A stretch of DNA of 64,000 nucleotides, taken from NCBI GenBank assembly GCA_021783175.1, contig JAJXUF010000005.1:1-64000 (forward strand), read 5' to 3'. A model generated the notes under the pieces. It was not told the origin of the DNA, ran no database searches, and saw only the letters and a program-made list of their open reading frames with translations. The translations under genes were made by a program, and so were the position numbers. Positions 35,238 through 42,848 of this stretch are shown here, in pieces. This DNA is from Pseudomonadota bacterium (GTDB lineage Bacteria; Pseudomonadota; Gammaproteobacteria; Acidiferrobacterales; UBA6901). Position 1 is the stretch's first letter. Each line of letters opens with the position of its first letter.

Positions 35238-35894
35238 TTAGGATAGGTGCATAATGGGCCATGCGTGCTGCTGCGCATGGCGCGCAAGGGTTGCATCTGG
35301 ATTTACCGCTACGGGATGGTCTACCACTTCGAGCAACGCTAGGTCATTGTGCGAATCGCTATAAAACCAGCTGCCGGCAAGACCTTCCTTGCGTTTTGTC
35401 AGCCAGTCGCGCAGCCGAGTTACTTTGCCTTCGCGGTAGCTTGGTACGCCGGCGACCTTGCCCGTAAACTGGCCTTGGACCTCCTCCGGTTCGGTTGCGA
35501 TGAGGTGGGCGATGCCGAATTCAGCGGCGATCGGCGCGGTAATGAAGCTGTTTGTCGCTGTGATGATTAGCAGGGTATGACCCTGGGCGCGATGGTTTTC
35601 GACGAGGGCGCGTGCCGGCGGAGTGATGAGCGGCATGATTTTGGTGCGCATGAAGTCTGTGCGCCATTGTTCCAGGGTAGCACGGTCGAAGCGGGTAAGC
35701 GGCTTGAGCTGGTGTTGCTCCAGAAACTCGAAAATATCCAGAGTTCCATCGAGGTAAGCCTGATAGTAACGGTTGTTATCGCGCGCGAACTGTGCGCCAT
35801 CGACGGCCTTGCGTTCAACCAGGTATTCGCCCCAGGCATGGTCACTGTCGCCACGCAACAGGGTGTTGTCCAGATCAAAGATTGCCAAGGTCAA
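35238..35894 (-). CDS. HAD-superfamily (IB, SerB-like) hydrolase
   Basis: A 218-residue HAD phosphatase. Motif I is LAIFDLDNTLLRGDSDHAW, motif II falls in LLIITATNSFITAPIAAEF, and motif III/IV is YREGKVTRLRDWL...FYSDSHNDLALLEVV. The helical cap and these motifs match HAD-IB phosphatases related to SerB; substrate unknown. TTG 35894 has GGAG six nt upstream; the frame also allows TTG 35906. It is the first gene of the minus-strand run leading to btuC and btuD, which might hint at a phosphorylated corrinoid intermediate but may be simple proximity. Confidence 0.82.
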   Translation of the reverse strand: MTLAIFDLDNTLLRGDSDHAWGEYLVERKAVDGAQFARDNNRYYQAYLDGTLDIFEFLEQHQLKPLTRFDRATLEQWRTDFMRTKIMPLITPPARALVENHRAQGHTLLIITATNSFITAPIAAEFGIAHLIATEPEEVQGQFTGKVAGVPSYREGKVTRLRDWLTKRKEGLAGSWFYSDSHNDLALLEVVDHPVAVNPDATLARHAQQHAWPIMHLS

Positions 35895-36062
35895 TTGCAG
35901 CTCCAAGGGCTTAGCGGGTTAAATGGCGCCTAGGATAACAGGCAGCCAGAAGAATGCCGATGGGGCAGAACGCGCATGTATGGGCTGCCGGCACGTTGCC
36001 GCCGGCCGCGGATCGTGAAAAAATTCATAGACTATGAGGTTGAACCGGGCAGGCGTCCTACA

Positions 36063-36545
36063 ATGATTGATGAGAACGGCTACCGGCCCAATGTCGGAAT
36101 CATACTGTGCAACCGCCAAGGCCGGGTATTCTGGGCGCGTCGTACCGGCCAGGATGGCTGGCAATTTCCCCAAGGCGGGATAAAACAGAGCGAGACCGTG
36201 GAGCAGGCGCTGTTCCGCGAGTTGCACGAGGAGATCGGCCTGGACCCGGCGCACGTCGCGCTCATTGGGCGTACGCGCGAATGGTTGCACTACGATATCC
36301 CCAAGATGTTTCTGCGCAGCGGACGCCAGACCCGGTTTCGCGGGCAGAAACAGATCTGGTTTCTTTTGCGACTTGTTGCCAACGAGATGAACGTGCGGCT
36401 TGATGTCACGCAGGATCCCGAGTTCGATGCCTGGCGCTGGGTTGATTACTGGAGTCCGCTCGACAGCATCGTCGAATTCAAGCGTCACGTCTACGAGCAG
36501 GCGCTGACAGAATTGGCGCCCTTGCTTGCCGGGATACCGGGGTGA
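36063..36545 (+). CDS. rppH: RNA pyrophosphohydrolase RppH
   Basis: A 160-residue Nudix hydrolase that removes pyrophosphate from mRNA 5' ends and so starts decay. It begins [20 protein letters not shown], the RppH N-terminus. The Nudix box is [23 protein letters not shown]. The downstream WFLLRL and [20 protein letters not shown] segments are typical. ATG 36063 is chosen on protein grounds; the upstream 29 open codons are not conserved. Its stop overlaps the GTG of the next gene. Confidence 0.95.
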   Translation: MIDENGYRPNVGIILCNRQGRVFWARRTGQDGWQFPQGGIKQSETVEQALFRELHEEIGLDPAHVALIGRTREWLHYDIPKMFLRSGRQTRFRGQKQIWFLLRLVANEMNVRLDVTQDPEFDAWRWVDYWSPLDSIVEFKRHVYEQALTELAPLLAGIPG

Positions 36546-36976
36546 TTGAGCAGCTCGTTGCCTTGTGCGACCGCAACATTTTCCGGATTTCAGGCATGGA
36601 TGATGCCGCGGTCTATGACTTGGCGGATGACCGGGTCGGGGCATGCTTACCTCTGAGCTGCGGCAGCAGGCTGTCGCGCACTATAGATATTCCGCCAATG
36701 TCAGTTCGTGCTGCCGGATGCGGCGTATTGTGTGCGCGTAACCTTCCCGGCGTGCTGTTTGTCGGGCCGGCGCTTTCTGCGCGAGAATCGGGCTGGCCGA
36801 CGTTGACCAGGCAGGCGGATTATCATTTCTATGAAAATCGCCCGTTTGGCTGTCTCGGTCTGCAGGACCTCAGGTACGAATATGTCCTCACCGATGCTTT
36901 TGTGCCCGGCAAAACCCTCTTTGGTACTGGCGCTGCGCGTGCGGTCCGCGCTGAACTCGAGCGTGTCTTGTGCTAA
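36542..36976 (+). CDS. Unrecognised protein coupled to rppH
   Basis: A 144-residue soluble protein that I cannot place in any family. Its GTG overlaps the rppH stop by four bases (GTGA), a sign of real translation. Seen in it: six cysteines (near residues 9, 35, 40, 60, 64 and 103, with another at the C-terminus), a segment [20 protein letters not shown], and [20 protein letters not shown], which looks like a loop and helix. No signal peptide or membrane helix. Downstream of rppH many gammaproteobacteria carry ptsP instead. It could be a remnant of a larger gene. Confidence 0.5.
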   Translation: MIEQLVALCDRNIFRISGMDDAAVYDLADDRVGACLPLSCGSRLSRTIDIPPMSVRAAGCGVLCARNLPGVLFVGPALSARESGWPTLTRQADYHFYENRPFGCLGLQDLRYEYVLTDAFVPGKTLFGTGAARAVRAELERVLC

Positions 36977-37037
36977 TTACCGTTAATTCCCGCCGGCAGG
37001 CGGCATTGCAGAAGGACGCGACCGGATCGCCTGAAAA

Positions 37038-40000
37038 GTGGTGACCTCCAAAACGGCAACCGAAGTTCCTACCAAAGTCTGGTCTTCGCGCCATCCGCTG
37101 GCCGCAGCCTTCCTGTTAATTGTCATCATCCTTGCCGGATTGTTCGGTTTTTCGCGCCTGCCCGCCGGTTTGCCGCCGCACCTGAGTTATCCCTATTTGC
37201 TCGTGCTGGTGCATGACCCCGGCGTGCCCGCTACCATCATGGACGAGCGGGTCGCTGCCCCTCTGCTGCACGATTTCAGCGCGCTGCCCGGTCCGCGCGA
37301 CGTACGCAGCACCAGCTCGGAAGGCGATACCAATTTCGCGCTTTATTTTGACAGCGTTCCGCAGCGCGAGCGGACCCTCCCCCAGTTACAGGCGCTGTTG
37401 GCGCGCGACGCCACGCTGCTGCCCTCGACCGCTGACAGGCCTGTGGTGGTCAAGGGCGAGGCATTCGGTGCGCCGCGCGTCGAACTCATGTTGACGGCCC
37501 CTGGTCGTTCGCTCGTCGACCTGCGGCACTGGACCGAAGAAAACCTGTTGCCTCAATTTGTCGGTCTGCACGGGGTGGCCAGCGTACGCGTTGACGGCGG
37601 ACCGCTGCGTGAGATTCAGGTGGTGCCGGATCAGCGGCGGCTGGCGGGACTGGGCCTTGCTCTGGATGACGTGGTTTCGGCAGTTCGGGCCGGTGAGGCG
37701 CAGAGTCCTCAAGGTTATATCGTGGCGGCCGCGCGCGCCGGGTCGGCCGTTATCGGCACGCTACCAGTGCGTCTTGCAAGTGGCGACACGCTGTCGCTGT
37801 CAGAAGTCAGCCGGGTACGGGAAACCGAGGATGATGTTGGCCCTGTGCTGCGTTTCGACGGCAAGCCCGCAGTGCGCCTTCTTCTGACCGAGTCTGCGGA
37901 TGCCAATCCGATTGAGGTGGACGAAACGATAAGGGCGCGTCTCGACTGGTTGCATGCCAACGGCCTCATTGCCAAAGACGTGCAGGTGACGCTGCTGGCG
38001 CCGCAGGTGCATTCGCTTGTGCACCTGTTGCGGCGTTTCTATTTGCTCATTTCCGCCGGGTTGCTGCTCGTGTGCGCCACAGGCCTATTGTTCGGCGGCA
38101 GCTGGAGAGTAAGTCTTTTCCAGTTGGTTGCTGTGCTGGCTGCATTGTCGCCCCTCGGGATCCCTCTGCTGGCCGCAAACATGACGCTGAACGTGTTCAG
38201 TCTCACGGGCATCGTACTCGTCGCGGGGCTTGCCCTGGCCGCGCCGATCGCCGCACAGGAAAGCGCAAGCGCTTTCGCGCCGGACTCCAAGCGTGCGGCG
38301 CAAGCTGCGGCACGTGCTGCGCTAAGCACGGTTTTGCCGCTGGTTTTCGTGCTCCTGCTGCTACTCGTCGTGCCCGAAGTCATTGGACTGGTTGGCTTTG
38401 ATCTCGCAGCGGTGACCGTTTTTGCATTGCTGCTGTCGGCGATTTTAGTGCTGACCCTGCTGCGCGGATGGTTGTTGCACGTATCGGTATCCATTGCGCG
38501 CGCAAGGCGCCGTCGGCGTCTCGATGCGCAATCTCCGTGGGTGCATTACCGCGCTTGGTTGTCGGCCGCGATTAAAAGACCCCTTTTCCCGGCCGCTATT
38601 GCCGGCCTTTGCATAGGTACCGCGATTTTCTACGGACGCAGCCTTGTTTTGCGTACTGAATTTCTGCCATTGCCGGCGACCAGTGCTATCCGTGTTCAAG
38701 TGGCGGCTTTCGGCAAGACGCCAGGCGTACGGCTGGGGGACGCCGTGCCCATAATCGAAAACTTGGCCCGCGCCCAAGGCAATGTAACGCGTATCCTGTC
38801 GGTGCAAAATGCACCGCCCGCCGCAAGCGCGCAGCTGCACATCGAACTTGACCGCCAGATGCAAGGCGCTACCAGGACACGCGAGTGGATCGCACGCTTT
38901 GAACAAGCGGTGGAACAGGCGCGCCTGCAAGACATCCGCGTTCGTGCGGTGCTCTCGGCGTTTCCAGGTGCGTCACCGGAATATGGCGAAGGTCCGCTGC
39001 TGCGTGCTGCGGACAGCCAGATTGGTGTGCGAGTTTCGGGCCGTGACAGAAAAGAACTCACCGAAATCGGTGGAAGCATCGCCGATACCCTGCGCGGCGT
39101 GGCCGGCGTGCGCGATGTGCACTTTGCTGCGGATACCATTACGCGCGATTTCGTGCTGCAGATGGATCCGGCGCTGGCCGCAGAACAAGGTGTCGATGAG
39201 GCACAGGCGGCACGCGCTGTACGCATTGCGCGCGGTGGTCTGGTAGCCGGCAGCGTTCTCGATGGCGATGACCGGCTTGACGTGCGGGTGGTGCTGCCGC
39301 GCGTCAAAGGCGAGGGCGCTGTCCCGGCAAGACTCCTGTTGCGCGGCGAAACGCGTGTCCGTCCGGCGGTGTACCTGAATCAAGTCGCTTCTGTCAGCAG
39401 CGTGCGCGAAGCCGATGATTTGAGTCGCGACAACGATCTGCCGGTGGTGGCGGTGAACGGCGTGCTGGCGACCGGCACACCAGCCGGCAAGATCGTGACT
39501 GACATCGAACAGCGGGTAAACCGGTTGCCATTGCCGCAAGGCTATCGTCTGTCGTTCACCGGCGTTGTCGCGGGCATCATTCGCGAGAATCGGGCCATCA
39601 TGCGCCTCGCGCTGCTGGGATTGCCGCTTTTTGTGCTTCTCCTGGTGCTGCGCTACCGTGGGTGGCGCCGTCCGACAGTCGTTCTTTTGAGCATGCCGTT
39701 TACACTCGTCGGGGCTATCGCTGCGCTCGCGCTGTGGCGCCATGCCTGGTCGCTTCCGGCGTGGATGGGCGCAATTTTGGCGCTGGGGGTAGGTAGCGGC
39801 ATGGCAATGTTAATGCTTGATCTGATCGACCAGCGCTTGCCCTCCGGTAGCCGGGCCGCCGCTCTGGCGGGTGTCGCAACCAAAGCCGCGCCGGGAATCC
39901 TGCGCTTCGGCAGCGCTGTCATTGCCGGGCCGTTGTTGCTGGCTTTGTTTGCAGCCCCGGATCTGGCGCTGCTGCGCCCGCTGGCCATGACACTGAGCGC

Positions 40001-40154
40001 CGGCGTGTTGGCGGCAGTTGTGGCTGCGCTGTTATGGACGCCCGTTCTGTACAGTGTTTTGTTGATTGAGCGCAACGCCGCACCGTCGGCGCACCGTGCA
40101 CCAGCTCCCGGTCGCCGGCGCAGGGCAGCTCGAGGCGGGAATAAACCGTCATAA
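37038..40154 (+). CDS. RND-superfamily membrane protein lacking the proton-relay residues
   Basis: A 1038-residue protein with the AcrB-like layout: helix 1 (PLAAAFLLIVIILAGLFGFS), periplasmic region to about residue 320, a helix bundle, a second periplasmic region (about 545-845), and a final helix bundle. By alignment with AcrB, the TM4 pair Asp407/Asp408 is Ala401-Ala402 here (VAGLALAAPIAAQES) and the TM10 Lys940 is Gly921 (LALGVGSGMAMLMLDLIDQ). The proton-relay triad is therefore missing. No membrane-fusion or outer-membrane partner is encoded nearby. Start GTG 37038 or 37041. It ends 118 bp before soxY. It is probably not a drug/proton antiporter in the usual sense; function unknown. Confidence 0.8.
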   Translation: MVTSKTATEVPTKVWSSRHPLAAAFLLIVIILAGLFGFSRLPAGLPPHLSYPYLLVLVHDPGVPATIMDERVAAPLLHDFSALPGPRDVRSTSSEGDTNFALYFDSVPQRERTLPQLQALLARDATLLPSTADRPVVVKGEAFGAPRVELMLTAPGRSLVDLRHWTEENLLPQFVGLHGVASVRVDGGPLREIQVVPDQRRLAGLGLALDDVVSAVRAGEAQSPQGYIVAAARAGSAVIGTLPVRLASGDTLSLSEVSRVRETEDDVGPVLRFDGKPAVRLLLTESADANPIEVDETIRARLDWLHANGLIAKDVQVTLLAPQVHSLVHLLRRFYLLISAGLLLVCATGLLFGGSWRVSLFQLVAVLAALSPLGIPLLAANMTLNVFSLTGIVLVAGLALAAPIAAQESASAFAPDSKRAAQAAARAALSTVLPLVFVLLLLLVVPEVIGLVGFDLAAVTVFALLLSAILVLTLLRGWLLHVSVSIARARRRRRLDAQSPWVHYRAWLSAAIKRPLFPAAIAGLCIGTAIFYGRSLVLRTEFLPLPATSAIRVQVAAFGKTPGVRLGDAVPIIENLARAQGNVTRILSVQNAPPAASAQLHIELDRQMQGATRTREWIARFEQAVEQARLQDIRVRAVLSAFPGASPEYGEGPLLRAADSQIGVRVSGRDRKELTEIGGSIADTLRGVAGVRDVHFAADTITRDFVLQMDPALAAEQGVDEAQAARAVRIARGGLVAGSVLDGDDRLDVRVVLPRVKGEGAVPARLLLRGETRVRPAVYLNQVASVSSVREADDLSRDNDLPVVAVNGVLATGTPAGKIVTDIEQRVNRLPLPQGYRLSFTGVVAGIIRENRAIMRLALLGLPLFVLLLVLRYRGWRRPTVVLLSMPFTLVGAIAALALWRHAWSLPAWMGAILALGVGSGMAMLMLDLIDQRLPSGSRAAALAGVATKAAPGILRFGSAVIAGPLLLALFAAPDLALLRPLAMTLSAGVLAAVVAALLWTPVLYSVLLIERNAAPSAHRAPAPGRRRRAARGGNKPS

Positions 40155-40172
40155 CACCACGTCTTTCCTCAG

Positions 40173-40225
40173 CGCAGCATGCTGCGACTGACAATGACAT
40201 TTCCTGCAGCATTTTTAAGATGCTG
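40173..40225. promoter_or_regulatory. Repeated inverted half-sites upstream of soxYZ
   Basis: A perfect 14-bp palindrome CGCAGCATGCTGCG (40173-40186) is followed 20 bp later by CAGCAT (40207-40212) and its inverse ATGCTG (40220-40225) separated by 7 nt. The shared half-site is GCAGCAT. A -10-like GATAAT stands at 40245-40250. The arrangement suggests paired operator sites for a dimeric regulator of soxYZ; the second could also fold as a hairpin in RNA. Confidence 0.45.
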
Positions 40226-40272
40226 TGCCGAAATGCCGAATGACGATAATGATTTTCCGTTAGGAGACCCCC

Positions 40273-40749
40273 GTGACCACCGTATCCCGCAGAACCTTTC
40301 TCAAGGGCACCATTGCTGGCAGCGTACTGGCCGTGGCCGCCGGTGCCGGGCTGCTTGCGCCGCGCCGCGTACTGGCCGACAGCTGGCCGGCAGCCGCCTT
40401 TGGCGAGAAAACCGCGCAAGGCGCACTCAAGGCGCTTTTCGGCACCGATAACATCCCGCTGAGCGCCGACATCCATGTGCGCGCCCCGATCCAGGCGGAA
40501 AACGGGGCGGTCGTGCCGATCGAGGTGAACACCACCTTGCCCAATGTCGAGTCGATCTCCCTCCTGGTCGACAAGAACCCCTTCCCGCTCGTGTGCCACG
40601 CCCGGCTGCTCAATGGCGCGCAGGGCTTTTTCATGGCCCGCATGAAGATGGGCCAGACCTCCACCGTGCGCGTCGTGGTGAAGTCCAACGGCGCGCTGCA
40701 TGAGGCCACCCAGTCGATCAAGGTCACCGTCGGCGGCTGCGGCGGCTAG
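40273..40749 (+). CDS. soxY: Thiosulfate-oxidation carrier protein SoxY
   Basis: A 158-residue periplasmic protein. The Tat signal SRRTFLKGTIAGSVLAVAAG is followed by the SoxY immunoglobulin-like domain and ends in the conserved GGCGG, whose cysteine carries the sulfur substrate during thiosulfate oxidation. AGGAG lies 7 nt before GTG 40273. It forms a heterodimer with SoxZ, whose gene follows after 43 bp. No soxA, B, C, D or X is in the window. Codons are strongly C-ending compared with neighbours. Confidence 0.96.
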   Translation: MTTVSRRTFLKGTIAGSVLAVAAGAGLLAPRRVLADSWPAAAFGEKTAQGALKALFGTDNIPLSADIHVRAPIQAENGAVVPIEVNTTLPNVESISLLVDKNPFPLVCHARLLNGAQGFFMARMKMGQTSTVRVVVKSNGALHEATQSIKVTVGGCGG

Positions 40750-40792
40750 CCGCCCCTATTCCTGACAAAGAACTCTTACCCGAGGCATTCCC

Positions 40793-41110
40793 ATGGCACA
40801 CGAGACAAAGATCAAGACCCGCCCGAAAGACGGGGCGACGGAAATCCTGGTGCTGGTCAGCCACCCGATGGAGACCGGCCAGCGCACCGACCCCAAGACC
40901 AAGAAGAAGATCCCGGCCCACTTCATCGAAACGCTCACCATCAGCGTCAACGGCAAGCCCGTGCTCGAGGCCGACATGAGCATCGGCATCTCCAAAGACC
41001 CGCTCCTCGGCATCCTCGTCAAAGGCCCCAAGGACGGCGACAAGGTCAACGTCGCCTGGCGTGACAACAAGGGCGAGACCGGAGCCGGGGAAGCTGTGGT
41101 TGGGGGGTGA
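40793..41110 (+). CDS. soxZ: Thiosulfate-oxidation protein SoxZ
   Basis: A 105-residue partner of SoxY. It starts MAHETKIKTRPKDGATEILV, followed by the SoxZ-typical VSHPMETGQRTDPKTKKKIP and AHFIETLTISVNGKPVLEA. It has no signal peptide and is expected to be exported by the Tat system in complex with SoxY. A hairpin with a T-run follows 55 bp after the stop. The GC-rich, C-ending codon usage is shared with soxY. Confidence 0.96.
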   Translation: MAHETKIKTRPKDGATEILVLVSHPMETGQRTDPKTKKKIPAHFIETLTISVNGKPVLEADMSIGISKDPLLGILVKGPKDGDKVNVAWRDNKGETGAGEAVVGG

Positions 41111-41165
41111 GAGGCTGGTTGGTTCCCGCTTTCAGCCGTAGCGCAAAAGCCCAGCAACCGTCACA

Positions 41166-41202
41166 AGCGGGACCGGACGACCGTTCCGGCCCCGCTTTGT
41201 TT
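41166..41202 (+). terminator. Rho-independent terminator after soxYZ
   Basis: AGCGGG-A-CCGGA (41166-41177) pairs with TCCGG-C-CCCGCT (41185-41196) with one mismatch and a 7-nt loop, followed by TTTGTTT. It lies between soxZ and the convergent EAL gene. Confidence 0.75.
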
Positions 41203-41212
41203 GCGGCGGCAA

Positions 41213-42514
41213 TCAGTTCTTGGACAGCTCGGGTCTGCCGTAGTAGTAACCTTGGGCCCAGTCTACGCCGATATCGCGCACGATATCGGCGGTCTCGGCA
41301 TCCTCAACAAATTCTGCCAGCGTGGTGATGCCCAGATCCGACGCCGTATTCTGCATGCCCTGCACGATCGTTCGGACCCGCTTCTCGCGTACTCGCTGAA
41401 TGAGGGTGCCCTCGATTTTGAGGAAGGAAAACGGCAGATCTGCAAGATACTTAAAGGACGAATATCCGCTGCCGAAATCATCCAATGCCAGTCGCAGTCC
41501 AAAGTCGATGAAAGGGCGCAGCATATCGCGCGCGGAATCGATGTCATGCAGCAATTCGCGCTCCGTAATTTCAATCACGATAGGCTTAATCGCCCGGATC
41601 GTGTCGTCGTCTGAGCTACACGCCTCGCGAGCGCTGCCTAGCAGTTCGTCGACCACTTCCGGATGACGCAACAAATTGCCCGATATGTTGACGAAATAGG
41701 ACAGATTCGGAACATCACGCGACTGACCCAGGCGGCGCGCGAATACCTGGGACATTATTGCGCGGTCGATTTGATAGGTCATTTGCAGCTGGCGCGCTGC
41801 CTCAATGAAGTGCTCGGCCGGCGTCACTGAATGATCCGGCGTAAGAATGCGCGCCAGCGCCTCTTCGGCAACGACTGCGCCGGTCTTGAGGTCCACAATT
41901 ACCTGGTAGGCGGGAACAACGCGTTGTTCGCGTAGCGCGGAATCGAGCAGCCTTCCAAGACCGAACAGCTGTCCATGAGGCTGGCTGGCGTGCATGATGC
42001 GGTTGCGTCCCGCATTCTTGGCTTGATACATGGCCGCGCCCGAGGCTGCGATCAGCCGTTGCGCATCTTCAGCATCGGCCGGGAAGCTGGCCACCCCGAA
42101 GCTTGCGGAAGTATGGATATGGTAGGGACCTGCTTCCAGCGTAAAAGACTCGATGGCCGCGCGCAGGTGTTCGGCAATGCGATCCGTTGTTGCCGCGTCA
42201 GTCTCGGGAAGCAGGCACATGAACTCCTGGCCACCCCAGCGCCCGACCTGATCGTCTTTGCGCAGCGAACGCGTCAGCAGCGTGGCGAGCTGTTGCAGCA
42301 ACATATCGCCGTATTGTTCCCCATAGCCGTAATTGACGACCTTGAACCGGTCGATGTCGAGCATTACCAGGCCGAAGGAGGCATGGGTGGCGTTGCTGCG
42401 CGTTACCTGAAAATCTATGCTCTGGCGGAACGCCGAGCGGGTCTTAAGCCCCGTCAGCGGGTCAAGTGGCGGAACCAACGTTTCTCCTTCCTTGGTAGGG
42501 ATCGTCTTGTTCAT
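41213..42514 (-). CDS. Cytoplasmic GGQEF-EAL protein, probable c-di-GMP phosphodiesterase
   Basis: A 433-residue two-domain protein without membrane helix. The GGDEF domain (DPLTGLKTRSAFR, MLDIDRFKVVNYGYGE) carries RWGGQEFMCLL at residues 94-98. Gln replaces the metal-binding Asp, so cyclase activity is probably lost. The EAL domain keeps EEALARI, YFVNISGN, PIVIEITERE, LALDDFGSGYSS, FLKIEGTL and EFVEDAE, so it is a likely phosphodiesterase. It is convergent with soxYZ. AGGT precedes ATG 42514 by a few bases. Confidence 0.87.
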   Translation of the reverse strand: MNKTIPTKEGETLVPPLDPLTGLKTRSAFRQSIDFQVTRSNATHASFGLVMLDIDRFKVVNYGYGEQYGDMLLQQLATLLTRSLRKDDQVGRWGGQEFMCLLPETDAATTDRIAEHLRAAIESFTLEAGPYHIHTSASFGVASFPADAEDAQRLIAASGAAMYQAKNAGRNRIMHASQPHGQLFGLGRLLDSALREQRVVPAYQVIVDLKTGAVVAEEALARILTPDHSVTPAEHFIEAARQLQMTYQIDRAIMSQVFARRLGQSRDVPNLSYFVNISGNLLRHPEVVDELLGSAREACSSDDDTIRAIKPIVIEITERELLHDIDSARDMLRPFIDFGLRLALDDFGSGYSSFKYLADLPFSFLKIEGTLIQRVREKRVRTIVQGMQNTASDLGITTLAEFVEDAETADIVRDIGVDWAQGYYYGRPELSKN

Positions 42515-42848
42515 GACCTGTGCCGTGTCGTTGAACCAGCGGCTAATCGATTCAGTGCATCCCTGTGAGTTCTTGGAGATATTTTACTTGTTAAGCCAAG
42601 TGTCTAAAGCATAGCAGGACCGGGTAGGTAGTGCGCAATTGCGGCGGTGCCGCCGGTAATTATATTAGGATCAACTGATATTACTGGTGCACATCCTACT
42701 TTCCCCCAGTCACGCCAATTTGGCCATTCTATTGATGGGGTCTACGGCCTATACCGAGTCCATTTATTTAAGGAGTTGTTCTGTCACGAGAGCCGCTCCA
42801 TTGCGCGACAGTTCCGGCGTGGTCAAAAGGCATTATAGATTTTTGATT
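42515..42848. other. AT-rich intergenic region of 334 bp
   Basis: Between the EAL gene start and the end of the QueF-kinase fusion gene, both on the minus strand. It is markedly more AT-rich than the surroundings and contains ATTATA (42832-42837, a minus-strand TATAAT), a GGCGGTGCCGCC hairpin near 42643-42654, and AAGGAGTTGTTC near 42770 without a fitting start codon. I see no convincing gene in either strand. Confidence 0.5.
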
